This document shows positions 44,531 through 56,346 of a stretch of DNA of 64,000 nt, one piece after another (position 1 is the stretch's first letter; every line of letters starts with the position of its first letter). The position numbers and the translations under genes were made by a program. The notes beneath the pieces were generated by a model. The model made no database searches and was not told the DNA's origin. It was given only the letters and a program-made list of their open reading frames with translations. The DNA comes from Zhengitettix transpicula (taxonomy: Eukaryota; Arthropoda; Insecta; Orthoptera; Tetrigidae). The stretch lies in NCBI GenBank assembly GCA_037074705.1, contig CM073590.1, forward strand, positions 38,153,895-38,217,894. The letters are read 5' to 3'.

Positions 44531-47210
44531 ATCGTAGTACTGACTTTGGTTTAACTGGTATGGTAATGTGGAAATTTGGTTTGTTGTGAACAGTGAAATA
44601 CCATTCATTGTTAATTAAAAATTTTTCAAATCATTGGTGAAGTGAATAAGTAGTGTTTTATGAGAGCTGCTCCGATGATTTGGTATGTACAAAATTTCAA
44701 TTGTAATCATAGTATAAAATTAGATACCGTCAGATTTTTTAATTACTTAAAATTTTATCAAATTTCTTCAGATTTTTATAGATGTTAAAATTTCTCATGT
44801 AAATTTAATTCAATATTTTGTAACATTTTTTTTTCTTTAATTTGTTTATAATTGCGGGTTACTATAACTTTTCGAGGCCCTATAAGCGACCTGAATATTT
44901 TAAGAATTTCAATTATGATGTGGCATCTATTTAAAAGTTTTGTGCAAAATCCAACTAATCTAAATTTGTAAAAAACGTTTTGCTCAATCAATAATTTGAA
45001 TATTACAATACATATAAATATAGCAATAGTAAATATTTTATCTGAGGATAATTATTTATTGTTAAATTATATTCAGAACTATATGAGATAAATAATTAAT
45101 AAATTTTCTTTAAATATCAGTTCTATACCGGGCGTCCATTAACTTTCATGGAATACGTGAGAAGTTTAAGAGAATTATTTAAATTTAGTTAGAAAGTTAT
45201 AGACTGACACTGAAGAACGAAAATGGAAAGAGAAATTTTTACCACCTTTACCTGAGAAGCAAGACCAGTTAAGGCTATACGCCGCCTAGTCTTATCCTCA
45301 CAAACCAAAGTTTTAAATTTTCCGGCATATCTAGATCCCTACTTTTCCCGCTCTCCTATGTTGTAATTGTATTTTCAGAGAGCAATGTTTCCTGTCAGAG
45401 GTTTACATTACAGTTAAAAATACGTCCGGCTGTACATTATGCTTGATTATTCTATAGTAATTTATCAGGCTGTTACAAAGCGTGAATCGTAAATGTCCTA
45501 TATACATGTATATTGTACGAAATAAGTGGTAGGAGAAATAAGTTGTTCAATAAATATTATCTGGTCTCCATCTTGGAGCGTCTTTAAGGAGATAAAAATT
45601 AATTTTATTCAATGTTGTATAACATTTCTGAGTAGAAAAAAACTGCAAAAGTTGACAGCGGAAATTTGAGGTTACTGTAGTACGTTATCAAAATTACTGA
45701 TGACGCTTATAGTTTTAAAAAGTATTACCTTCAAGCTATTTATAAGCTTATTATAAATTCCATGTAATTATTTACATTTATTATGTTTCCTTTGCAACAT
45801 TAGATATTGATAATCTTAAAATCTCGTTGAAAATGTAACGCCGACAAAAAATGTAGGGTTCTGTAATATTCTATCTAATGATTCCACATATACGTCACTT
45901 CATTTTTTAAATCTATACAGTTTCAAGAATTCAATAAATTTTTGTGTTGTAACTAAAATATTTTCTAGTATAACACTGACGGTTTTAAAGCGAAACAATT
46001 TTAAACTAAATAAATGTCAGAACAAATTAAGCCAATGCACATTTCAGAGAGCTCATTCAGCACATTCAAATGCGCTGAAAGCAATTAAGCATAATTAAGG
46101 GAACCGATTTTTTTTAGGAAAACTGCCCGTGGAGCACGTATGAAACGCCAACATTGTGTCACGCACGCACAAATAGAATACGGGGATTTATTTCTGCTGA
46201 CTCGCTCGCCTTAATTCACATATGACACAAGAATAATTGAAATTTTTGTCGGTATTGTATTCATGGCGGTCGGCGCCAGAGCGAATTAAATTTTGACGTT
46301 ATGAACCCTTTACGTTCGAGGGGCACAGGGCTATGGAAAGGGCTTCCATTACATTCAAGTTTTGTGAACTGTATCTTGATTCACGCATACTTTCTGTTCG
46401 TATAGGAACCAGAATTTCACTCGGCGATTTTGTCGAGTTTAGATTAACTTTTTTTGCCTTCTGTTATTTCTTTCCAAGATATTTTTATAATAATTTATAA
46501 GTTATGATGAATCTGAATCTGATACCTATCTCTCGTATGTGTAATAAAATGAAAATGTGTATCAATTTAAGTCAACCACTGGGCAAAATGAAGATATTGT
46601 ATTGAATATAACAACGAATTAATCCAATGATTTTAGGGTTATAAAATAATTAACTCTTTATCACATGACCATTGGTTGGCTGAGCCGCAAAAAAACTATA
46701 TTTAAATTCGACTACTTGGCAAATTTAATTCAAACATGCGATACGTTGGTAATAACAATTTTTAACCATACCGAGAACGTGGATGCCATTTTGATGCGGA
46801 CCGGGCTGGTGATGTATCAGGACGTTCGGTGCAGGCATCGTGAGAGCAGCGTCGTTGGCTAGCGGCAGCGGAGGACAATATTAATAGGCGTCGTCGTGTC
46901 AGAGGCTTATACATTATTAACGACAGTCTTCTGTTGAAATTATCTCACTACTCTGAGACTTTCAAACCTGGTTGTCTCCACAGTCACGAATTGGACCATA
47001 ATGTCGTGATTTCGTCTATCTTCTTCTGACTTCGACTCTCCAAAATAAAAAATTACACATCTATTTTAAAACATCAAATCGCTATATACTTTATTTAAAT
47101 TTCAATGTTTGACATCAGCCAAAGCGGGAACAAATGAATAACGCTATAAACTCCGCGGGAATAGCAAAATCCACTCCCGCCATCGGACATATATCAAGAG
47201 CACGACTTAC
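44531..47210. other. AT-rich stretch; two GC-richer patches of unknown role
   Basis: No supported gene. 46090-46340 (with GGCGGTCGGCGCC and several purine-rich blocks) and 46780-46910 are less AT-rich and not obviously repetitive. They could be conserved non-coding elements or exons. I see no open frame with a recognised motif in either. Confidence 0.35.
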
Positions 47211-47315
47211 CTGTTGCATGCTTTCTAGGGGGTGTCGTACGATTTCCGCACGTGGCATGAGCGGACCACCTGCACCACCACTTCCGTCCTCCGGGCCTTT
47301 CCACAATCCTGACCG
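47211..47315 (-). CDS. Candidate host-gene internal exon (105 bp, 35 codons)
   Basis: On the minus strand a stretch ending CAG is followed by GTAAGT (47205-47210), a perfect match to the consensus splice donor. It begins after CTGAACTCTCAG, a fair acceptor. Between them lie exactly 35 codons with no stop: RSGLWKGPEDGSGGAGGPLM and then PRAEIVRHPLESMQQ. The length is a multiple of three, so the exon can be included or skipped without shifting the frame. Composition is GC-rich and of mixed amino acids, unlike the low-complexity translations nearby, and no transposon family is recognised in it. I do not know the protein. Gly-rich linker sequence suggests a flexible, possibly alternatively spliced part. 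Partner exons are not identified; introns would be long. Confidence 0.4.
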
Positions 47316-47350
47316 CTGAGAGTTCAGGAATACAGTTCCGGAAAGGAACC

Positions 47351-48176
47351 TGAGAGTATTGTTAAGTTAAAATAAACATGGGAAAAAAATTATTTTAATA
47401 AACAATAAATGGATTAGAACAATAGGGAATCTATTTGAATTATTAGTATCAATTGTTTACATTAATGGTCGAATCATTGGAACGAAAATGCAACATTTCG
47501 TTCATCAATCTGGAATAATATTGTCATTCTTCATAGAAAAGTTTTACATAATGCTAGTCGAAATTGTGCTACTGAAATAACTACGATATGTAAGTTTTAT
47601 ATTATCCTGTTCCATTTTAATTTTCATTACTGTTTTATTAATAATTATATTATTATATATTATATATTATAATTAATATTATTATTTGTAAATGTGTAAT
47701 TTGCCCTCACAGACTTGGGAGACTTGATTAAAGAGCTGCTTGTTTCAATTTATCAATAAGAAAGTAAAAAATTTGGTCCCGCTCTCCCGACTAACAAATT
47801 CAACTTAGAATTCCAGGCTTCTACAGAAGTGATAATGTCAACACCACACAACGTTTCTGGAAGCTTTGTTCCTTTCTCCTGGTGCAGGAAAAACACAAGA
47901 GGCTATAATCTAGACAATATTATATTAGGTGCATAAATTACATAGCATAGGTATTTCACGTAGCACAATTACGATTAGCATTATGTAAAACTTGTCGATG
48001 AAGAATTACAATATTAGTCCTGAGCGATGAACGAAATGTTGCATTTTCGTTCGAATGATTCAGCCATTAACGTAAACAAATGATACTAATAATTGAAACA
48101 GTATTTATGATTCCCTATTGTTCTAATCCATTTAAAATAATTTTAAAATATTTCTTTAAACTGAACAATACTCTCA
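47351..48176. repeat. Large imperfect foldback (arms about 255 bp)
   Basis: Left arm 47351-47608 and right arm 47922-48176 are inverted copies sharing TGAGAGTATTGTT at the outer end, ATGGATTAGAACAATAGGGA, GAAAATGCAACATTTCGTTC and AGTTTTACATAATGCTA, with many small differences. The 310-base centre holds, at 47832-47898, a member of the CCAGAAACGTTGTG hairpin family (minus strand). No transposase is encoded. It is a non-autonomous foldback or two opposed copies of one repeat around a Penelope-type piece. No target duplication was found. Confidence 0.75.
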
Positions 48177-50200
48177 ACAGCTGTAAACATAACCGAATTT
48201 TCGTCTGAAATGTGCGGGCAAATCGCATCTAGGTAATTTATGTCCACTACATTTCATGTAATTAATTATAAGGTATGTTCAATAAATTTTTAATTAATTG
48301 TATTATAAATTATCATGTATTGCTTTGTTGGAATATTTAGAAACACGGATTTTGAAATTAGATCATTTAATTGGCTTTAAAACACCTGAAGAGGTCCTAA
48401 TCAATTAGGGATGAAACTTTGAGAATGTTTTTCTATTATGATGTTTCAAAATTGAAATTAATAATAAATTTATAAGAAAACAGGTTGATGTTTTCATTTA
48501 TTTAAGGACGTAAAATAAAAATAACTGTTAAAAGATTTGTACTTCAATTGATCTTTTTCTTACCAGACGGTTCAAAATTTAAAATGCGATACTTCCAAGG
48601 CCACTTAATTCGTTCTGCCTAACATTTTTTATGTCTTTCGGAATATTAGAGGAGTGACGCATTAATTTAACGCCTTTTGGGACTATTAATTGTTCCCATA
48701 ATAAAGGTCCGCTTTTTTTGTGACAAAAGTCTGCCCAATGGCCAACAAAAGAAAACTGCTCAGTCTTCAAAATAATCCCCGTGCTAACGCCATTCATTAC
48801 AACATACTTAAAACACATATGATAAGTGTTCCATTAAAAATAAAATGTTTACTTACTAATTGAAAGCAGTTTTCTGAAATCAATTAGTTGGAAGCTTTAA
48901 TAAACTTTAATAGTCTCTGTAAATAATTAGTTTTTGGAAGGAAACGTCATAATGCCGGAGAGCTATTTATTATCAGTTCGGAATATTATCTAACTTTCTT
49001 AGGAAGCTTTATGGGTCTTACTAATATTATTTATTTTCATATAAAAAGTCATAAAGAATTTAGAATAGTTTAAGAAATATCGCCTTTGTAAAATTTCACT
49101 TTTACAAATGATTTTTTTTTCATCGGTTTAAATATAACTATTGTGTATTTTAGTAATATAAGTTCTGCCAAATGATTCTTTGATATGCTAAGTTTTAAAC
49201 TGTCGATTAGATATACTTTAATCTAGGTGTCTTTTGAAATGAAAATAATTCTACTTGTAGATGCTGTATGCTCTCATTTCCTTTGTTACACATCTGACAT
49301 CTAGATTTAATTAAATTTCCTTTTTTGTTCTCCTGCAGAAACAATCTCTTACTTGTTTCGATATGACAATGAAAGAGCTATAACGCGCTAAGAGAATGTA
49401 CACGACTCTTCAAAGCGAAACTGTGTAGCTGCAAACAAGGAGCAGGGAGTGTAAACATGGTTTTACAGAAGTCGAGTGCGCTCTTGACACACACAAAGGC
49501 CAACTCTTTCTTGAGATGCTGCGAGCAGGTGCCTACAGCTACGATGTTGAATTATCTACGAACGCGACACTTTCATCTTTGAAATTAATTACAAGAGTCT
49601 AGTTAGCTTTCACATGACTTACTTATAATATGTAAGTAAGCGGTAGGTGAATTCAAGATAAGTTCGCCTATTTCATTCTAAATTAATAACCAAGTTAGAA
49701 TAATAGATATAATTATTTTCTATAAAGAAATAATCACAATTTCAGAGTTATATTACCAGGCACCTTGGAATCGGTAACCGTTAAGAGAAAAATTAGATGC
49801 AGACTTCCCCAAGAATGAAATTGAAAAACCAGTGTGTTCAGTATAAGACCATAGATTAAGCAAATAATTAGCAAGTATTAATAAAGAAAATAGATACATA
49901 AGTAATACGTCGATGGCGAAATACATAAATAAGAGTATGTATCGATTAGAATGTCCTTATTGTAACTTTAATCCTTCAGTGTCAGTCATATTTAATTATC
50001 AAATACATAAATTCTTCAATCATAAAGGAGGATGAAAAATATAGTTCCTTCTCATGAGTAACTGTAAAGTGTATGTAGGTAGTCTGGCTGTGAAGGTAGA
50101 AATTTAATAATAAGAGATGGAAGATATTCGTATTGAGCCGGTTTCGATCAATAATGCTTTATAGCTGAGCTTAAGGTGTAAACGTTTAACAAATATTTAA
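48177..50200. other. Stretch without a supported gene; one dispersed repeat
   Basis: 48483-48557 carries AGGTTGATGTTTTCATTTAT and following blocks that recur at 56347-56421. 49320-49600 is GC-richer and preceded by a pyrimidine stretch ending TCCTGCAG, as at an exon start, but no open frame with recognised motifs follows. Confidence 0.4.
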
Positions 50201-50412
50201 TTACATATACTCACGGAGCGAGTTGTAGTTATTACACAAGCTGAAGTACTGAGTTTGGTTGCCGATTTTGTCACAACTAAGATTGTAAGTCCCAGAGGAT
50301 GTGTGATGATGAAGTATGAAAGTGAAAATGGATACAGAACATCCATGCCCGTTCCGGGACCTCACTGATGTGAGGCAATGATGCTGACCACTACGCAACA
50401 GGAGGTTGATAT
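50201..50412 (-). mobile_element. tRNA-derived SINE, diverged member
   Basis: On the minus strand CCTCCTGTTGCGTAGTGGTC then AGCATCATTGCCTCACATCA and GAGGTCCCGGAACGGGCATG match, with changes, the SINE at 26340-26466. The A-box part (TAGTGGTCAGCAT) is better preserved than in that copy, while the B box is damaged. The body continues about 130 bases and loses similarity. The 65-codon open frame across it is incidental. Confidence 0.65.
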
Positions 50413-51639
50413 ATTAAATGTATTATTTTATAACAACTAAACAAATACAGTTAAACATCAATTGAATTATACATTAATACAAATAATTTATTTATCATGA
50501 CAAATAGAGTAAAGCGGGTGCGCTGCAGGGCGCCCCCAGTGTTGGGTGATGTGTCGAGGATGCAATGTGGGTGCGGTTGAAAATCTCGAAGACGCCACAG
50601 ACTGGAGGGCGACTCCGGTTATTTATAATTACACCAAATCAAGAGAATTAACAAAGTGGTTAAAGTTTTGCATTCTACGCACAATTACAACATAAATGAT
50701 AAACATTTCTTTAGAAGCGCGATACGTAAGCCGTTGTTTGTCCAGCTGGCGGACTCTGATGGTGGTCTGGGACCCTTTTCAATGAAACGAAGACACCCTT
50801 TTTTGACAAAGGCGACAAAGGGTCTAAAGAGCACTGACAGCTCCATGAGACACCAAATTTATTAGGCATGGATAAGTGAACTCCCCAAGCTTAAAATATA
50901 TCGATCTGACGGGCGGAGAGAATGTGAAACATATGCCGGAGGAATTTTTGTGACTCCGGGAAAGCAAATTCGGCAGTTAGTAGCCAGCCACGAGATTGAG
51001 CGGTCGATGGCCAGCCTCAAATGCTGAATCCAAAAACCCTGGAAGTTTGTGGGGCTCACACGATCCATCGCCCACATCGAGATGCACCTGGAGGTCCTAA
51101 CACGATAATCGGACGTTTGCACTACCACTAGTCTGCACCAATTATAACACGACGGCACGGTATCGTTTAAAGGTTTAATTATATTATCGTAATGTTTTAA
51201 AGTCAAATTCATAATATCATTCAGTTGACCATGTTAAGGTTCACCCTACGGTATCCCTGTCAGAGAGAGCCCATGTATCATTCATTTTATTTAGACCAAA
51301 TTTTCTTGTAAATTAGTTTTTTTTGTTACTCATTTTTTAATAATCCATTATAATAAGTAAAGTAATCTTATTATTTAAGAAAACCTCACCCAACATTTGA
51401 ACCCAGAGGAGGGAAATATTACACATTCTATATATTGATGAGCATTCAACACCTCTCTGGTAGTCAGTTATTTAAATAACACACTCAAGAAATTGATTTG
51501 TTTGCATATTTATTCACACACATATACTAGTACAATTCATTCTACGTCCCCATCTTCCAAAAAAGCTCTTCAACTAACTCGTCCTGCCGGCAAGCGGAGA
51601 ACAAAAACAAAACTCAAAGATATCACAAACATTCCGCCG
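50413..51639. other. Stretch with a GC-richer segment, no supported gene
   Basis: 50500-51150 is GC-richer and holds a 116-codon open frame on the minus strand (50862-51212) with no recognised motif. 51420-51639 may include what is left of the 3' LTR of the adjacent BEL element, because minus-strand TGTTTGTGATATC at about 51637 follows a GGCGGAA purine stretch. No second LTR was found to prove it. Confidence 0.4.
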
Positions 51640-51689
51640 ACATAATTTGATACAAATTAATACATAAAAATAATTACATCGTTAAACAG

Positions 51690-52335
51690 TCAGGTTAACT
51701 CATCAGGAAATGGAGCTATCTTACTAATAGGGCTTGTAAAGTCCCTTGCTGGTCAGAACCGTCACAACCCGTACCAAGCCATCAGATCCAGAATGAGTTT
51801 CCACAATGATCCCTGTAGGCCACGCAAGTGGTGGAGCGTTATCATCCTTCATCAAGATTAGCCTTCCAGGTAGAAGGGTGGGTTGACTCTGATGCCACTT
51901 GGCTCGCTGTTGAAGTTGGCTCAAGTAATCGGATGACCGTCTCTTCCATATCAGTGCTCTGCATCGCTGAACTTGTTGCCACCTTGACAACCTCGAAGAA
52001 GATTCTGAAAGACAATCTGGTTCGTGGAAAGAGACTAAAGATTCGTCCACAAGGAAGTGACCGGGAGTCAGAAACGAATGCTCATCAGGACCGTCGGCTA
52101 TTGGGATGATAGGACGGGAATTCATGCATGCCTCAATCTGAGTAAGGAGAGTGTGGAGTTCTTCAAATGTCAAAAGTGTATTACCTACAGTTTTCTTGCG
52201 TGACTCTTCACAGATTTCACCCCTGCCTCCCAGAGGCCCCTGAAATGTCGTGAATGTGGCGGTATAAAACTCCATTCTATACCTTCTTGAGCAATAAACC
52301 GAGAAACTGCAGGAGAGGGTTGGATCCTCGAGCAA
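51690..52335 (-). pseudogene. BEL/Pao integrase tail with DUF5641
   Basis: This piece carries VGNTLLTFEELHTLLTQIEA then CMNSRPIIP, the block closing the integrase core, followed by FLTPGHFL and the DUF5641 domain (RWQQVQRCRALIWKRRSSDY, LQQRAKWH, ILMKDDNAPPLAWPTG, VRVVTVLTSKG). A frameshift after GLYKP moves the true end, ISKIAPFPDEL, to another frame near 51690. The catalytic core upstream is deleted. Confidence 0.85.
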
Positions 52336-52864
52336 TGATGTCTGCAGGATTGTCAGATGAAGCTACTACTTGTGAATGCAGTTTGCCACCGATTGTCAAA
52401 AGAGTAGTCGTTGCACGTTGACATAGTTGTACGGACTGTGTAGGTATACAGCCGGATAGAACCCAGCCTAGCGCTGTGTCTTGGGGTATAGGATGACCTT
52501 CTCTAGTACGATGACCAGGCTTCCAAATTTCAAAAAATACTGTTACTCCCAATAGCAAATCTATTTCCTTGGGCTGATTGAAGTTTGGATCAGCTAAAAC
52601 AATGTCAGTAGGAAGTTTCCAATCATCATAATTTATCCTCGATGACGGGATAGGACCAGTAATCTGACCCAACACAGAACACACAATGTGTTTGCTATAA
52701 CTGCTGGTTCTGGAAGTTAGTTGAATTTGACAGACGTGTGCTGATTCTGCTGCCCTTTTATTGCTAATCCCATTGACAGGCATAGAACATCTCTTCAAAG
52801 AAATACCAAATTTATCAACTAAATCCTGTGAAATGAAGTTCATTTGAGAGGCACTATCTAACAA
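52277..52864 (-). pseudogene. BEL/Pao protease fused by deletion to the end of RNase H
   Basis: The first 140 residues begin LDSASQMNFISQDLVDKF, with the aspartic protease D-S-A active site, and continue to IDLLLGV and TALGWVLSGC, the end of the DUF1758-type protease region. Some 20 residues later the sequence jumps to VASSDNPADIIARGSNP, which in intact elements lies after reverse transcriptase and RNase H, more than 1.5 kb further on. The frame is open across the junction, so the deletion is in frame. The piece ends soon after with LLLKKV. It is non-functional. Confidence 0.82.
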
Positions 52865-52868
52865 TGCT

Positions 52869-53261
52869 CTAGTGATGAACTACGCCATTCTTATCGGTCA
52901 GGGCAACAATGAAAGTAGACAAAAGCACTTCCATTTGTGGACAAGTAGATCTTACAGAGCAATACGATTGATTTTGCGGCTGTGTTCGATCGTTACTGTA
53001 ATGATGCCTTTTGTGACAATGGCGGCAGCTCGTCGACTTACAGTTTCTGGCACTGTGATCAGCTCGTAGACAGTTTAAACAAAGATTGCGTTTCTTTACC
53101 AAACTGATGCAATCACTTATATTTAAATCATTAAACTGAGGACATGCATGCAAGTTATGGTTTGAATCACATAGGGGACAAGAATTTGATGTTACAACTA
53201 ACAATCGTCGCGGAGTCTTCGTATTTGAACCTTGGGTTGCTGAGTCAGTATTACTAACCAA
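52869..53261 (-). pseudogene. BEL/Pao Gag zinc-knuckle region
   Basis: An open piece of 130 codons with CPLCDSNHNLHACPQF, then LVKKRNLCLNCLRADHSARN ending in C (a CX2CX4HX4C knuckle), and a third partial cluster CRHCHKRHH. This is the usual end of BEL Gag, directly before the protease, and would bind the element RNA. The piece is out of frame with the preceding DUF1759 part and with the protease after it. Both junctions are short frameshifts. Confidence 0.8.
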
Positions 53262-53353
53262 TGTTCTTGAAGACGCTACAATGTCAAGCGTTTGACAGTT
53301 GATCTCCAGGAATTGAATTGTCTGTTAATCTAGGCTGCTTGTCACCCGAAGTA

Positions 53354-54115
53354 TTATTTTCCCACTGTTTTCTCATATACAAGATGAAATAGCAATGCTT
53401 CGTGTAACAGAGCGTCAATTTTTAATGCCTCCACGGCATTTAGATTACTGGAAACGTGATTAACAAGTGTTCTTAATTCCTTCGATGAATCGTGTTTAGC
53501 AGACGGCAAATTTAGTAATTCGTTGAGGTGAAGATCTGATATTAATTTTGTATTATATCTGTTTCGAATCATGCCCCAGGCTACCTTGAAGTTGTCATGC
53601 GAAACTGGTAAGTTTTCAATGAGACGGTGTGCTTCACCTGACAAACATGAAAGCAAATAGTAATATCTTTGAATGTCTGAAAGTGAATAATTTTTTATGA
53701 TGAGGGCATCAAACGTGTCATAAAAGTGCATGAAGTCCTGTAAATTACCATTGAACTGTGGTAATGATATGGTTGGCAATTTCAATGTGCTGGTATTGCT
53801 AACGATTCCGGTTGAGAGAGAGAGGAAGGGGATTCCCTTGTTCACACGGATTCAAACTCCGACTGCATTTCTAAACACAATTCTTCAAATTGTTCTCTAT
53901 CAGCATCATGAGCAGCGTCGTCAGAATCATCTATTTCCAACTGCGTTTGTATATCATTATACTCGCTATACTGCTCAACAATAATTTTTGTCTAACCTTT
54001 AAATAATTAATGTTGCCTCCTGATTGAAAGGAAGTCACGAAATTATGTATCCTTGTCACTCGTGATTTGACTGTTCATCGTTTTTTATTAAGGCACGCTT
54101 TTTATTGAAATCCAT
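53354..54115 (-). pseudogene. BEL/Pao Gag, N-terminal and DUF1759 part
   Basis: From the ATG the frame has early stops and shifts. EIDDSDDAAHDADREQFEEL near 53890 fits the acidic N-terminal stretch of BEL Gag. An open piece of 163 codons (53354-53845) contains LKLPTISLPQFNGNLQDFMH, then FYDTFDALI, YYYLLSCLSGEAHRLIENL and a further helix-rich part. This is the conserved core of the Gag domain annotated as DUF1759. It would form the particle shell. Confidence 0.8.
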
Positions 54116-54503
54116 AATGGGACAGGGAATGATTTGGGAACACAGATACTGAACCAGATTGTACTTGCAGAAAGACGTATGTTGTGACCACGCAATGGCT
54201 TCTAGTAGACTCTGGTAGCGACTTCATGGGTTTTCTTCGCAAGGTGTTGATACCACTGCATTGACGATAGTGACATTATGGCGTAAAAACCAAAGACATA
54301 TATAAACAACATAGACTGGACAAGTCGCCGCCATATTTGAAGCAAATTGAAAACTCAGCCGCCATGTTTTATACTGTCTGGTTGGCGTTCCCTTTCGTCT
54401 GCTAGCGTTGAACTCTGTCGCACAAATGACCTAAAACTAAATATCTAAGGACAATATATTTTAAAGTTTAAGAAAATATAACACATTTAAGGCATAGAAA
54501 AAT

Positions 54504-55640
54504 TTATTGGCCTTTAAATAATATCAGTTTTGTATACAAATGCCTTATGTTGCGTCCTCTTTCATCAATTGCTTTTTCTTTACACATATAACGAATTCTG
54601 CAATTGAAGTAATGTTTTAATAAAACCTTTATTAAAATTGAGTAGTTAGTTTCCTCACTAAATTCGGCCGAATTCACAAAATAGCTCCACACACAATTTT
54701 AATAGTAAATTCTTCTTTCCTATTTGTGTTTCGTTATTCCTCAATACTTTTTCAGCAAGTGTAAATAATTTCACAACGTCTTTAGACGGGTTGATTAACT
54801 TGTCTTTAAAGTCCTTTATTTTAATCAATCCCGTTTTTCTTTCCGAGCGAGGAGCAAGCAGAACCTCTAAACAACCTAAACACTTAAGTTTTTTCCCACT
54901 ATCCGTACAACACTTCCTGAAATATATTCTACCACTTTTTCTGAATATAATGTTAATCCCTCATATTCAGGTATGTAATCATGATCAAAATTGTGATTTG
55001 TACAAGATTAAAATGATTTTTTCAATTGGTACAACCAGTGTCTCCAAAATTCCTCCCGTACTATTGGCACTTTTGGATGGTTCTATCTGCGTAATCAAAG
55101 ATTTCCTACATGCTGCTCTGAACTGTAATGCATTTGGATTATTTCGATTTCCCCCACATCTTCGTATGCAAGAAAAGAAGAGTTCTAAATGGTCCTGGCT
55201 CATTCTCCTACTTAATATAAATTTGAGAACTGGAGAATCGTTCCACACATACTTCTCTGCCAGTTACCTCAAACTGAGAAGATCTAAAACAATCCCACAC
55301 ACACCCATCTTCCTCCCTGACAAATATACTAAACTCCCATCGTACAGCTTTAAATTCATAAAATACTGTACAGATCTTTCTATTGTGTTGTATAGTGTCG
55401 CTCTATTATCTCTAAACACAGGAGTTTTTGTACCCTTGCACGAATTCAACAAATCAAATGCTTTATCTACCATTTTTATGAACTTTAACGTGCCCTCACA
55501 ATTTACAAATTCAGACTAACCCAAGTTTCTACAAAAAATCATGGCATCTGCTACAGAATTCCTTAGTGTCATCTACCTTCATTTTCTGTGCCTCATACTG
55601 AATGTGTAGCCTCGTCATTCTATTTGCAACATGTAACCGT
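54504..55640 (-). pseudogene. P-element/THAP9-like transposase, C-terminal part
   Basis: Minus-strand frames line up with the C-terminal half of P-element superfamily transposases. In order they read MKVDDTLRNSVADAM at about 55560-55600, EFVNCEGTLKF then MVDKAFDLLNS near 55450-55510, RKMGVCGIV near 55290, MSQDHLELFFSCIRRCGGNR then NNPNALQFRAA near 55120-55210, GLIKIKDFKDKLINPSKDVV near 54790-54840, and a C-terminal piece ending KLILFKGQ and stop at 54504. The stop TAA lies inside an AATAAA polyadenylation signal (54503-54508). The THAP DNA-binding domain and the first catalytic residues are absent. There are several frameshifts. A hairpin repeat at 55728 marks the 5' break. Confidence 0.8.
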
Positions 55641-55727
55641 TCCTAGTCCAGAGCGACACAACAGCACCTCCAAAGTTTTTTTTTGTCAAATGACGAGTGC
55701 AGTTAATCGCTCGAGGCTCTTCTTAGC

Positions 55728-55805
55728 ACCTGAAGAAAGGACAAGGATCCCAGAAACGTTGTTCAGTATTTACATTATCACTTATTTTGTCTGTATTTGG
55801 CTATC
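55728..55805 (+). repeat. Hammerhead-like hairpin repeat copy
   Basis: CACCTGAAGA with an exact CTGANGA box (55730-55736), a GGA/TCC mini-stem, CAGAAACGTTG, and then TATTTACATTATCAC and TGTATTTGGCTATCTTTC. These blocks match positions 1-62 and 7172-7380 in order and spacing. Stem I pairing is only two to three bases, so activity is doubtful. Confidence 0.55.
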
Positions 55806-56346
55806 TTTCTTATTATTATTATGCTGATACTTAAAATACGATACTTCATGTGTTTTCGAACTACGTTTATTACAATTGTTGGCTGAACACACGCTTGGCA
55901 TGATATATAATAACAAACAATTTATTTTAACAAAAAAACTTCTAAACTTTCACCATCAGTAGCATAAAACAAATCGGGTTTTAGGTGAAGTGGACCGACT
56001 AAAAAATGGCGGTCAGTGTTGTTTGTTGCTGCCACCCAGAGCGCTGTAACGCTGATATAGCCAATCTATTATGTTTATATATCTCTTTGGTAAAAACTGT
56101 GCACATTTGCAACAATATGCCGCCATAACCTCTAACTGAATATAAAGATAGCTTCTCATAAGCAGTTTAAGCTACTTTTATGCGGGTTTTACTTCCACTG
56201 AACATTAATGTCACATCACCTGAGAGCTTTCAGTCAGTAATTCGCTGTATTCTCGTTTCTAACAATGAACGTGTACACATTCCTGCTGAGCGAACTGCTG
56301 TTGAAACAAATATATTGACATTACACACTTATCCGCGATCGATAAA

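Larger units (their letters stand above)
51640..54265 (-). mobile_element. BEL/Pao LTR retrotransposon, internally deleted
   Basis: Right to left on the minus strand are Gag (start ATG at 54113-54115, MDFNKKRALIKN), a DUF1759-type Gag domain, zinc knuckles, a DUF1758-type aspartic protease, and then, after a deletion, the end of RNase H and the integrase tail with DUF5641. Reverse transcriptase, most of RNase H and the integrase catalytic core are missing, so about 2.6 kb remains of an element that is usually 6-7 kb. AGTGGTATCAACACC at about 54248-54264 (minus strand) may be the primer-binding region. No LTR pair is seen. The protein order and DUF combination are specific to BEL/Pao. Confidence 0.85.

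Noticed and set aside
50862..51212. 116-codon minus-strand open frame
   Set aside because: No motif, and the GC-richer segment around it could be an unrecognised repeat. Not enough to call a gene.
51828..53984. Plus-strand open frames of 93, 65 and 84 codons
   Set aside because: Antisense to BEL/Pao Gag and integrase pieces on the minus strand.
54791..55519. 242-codon open frame on the plus strand
   Set aside because: It is the antisense shadow of the P-element/THAP9-like transposase relic, whose conserved blocks are all on the minus strand.
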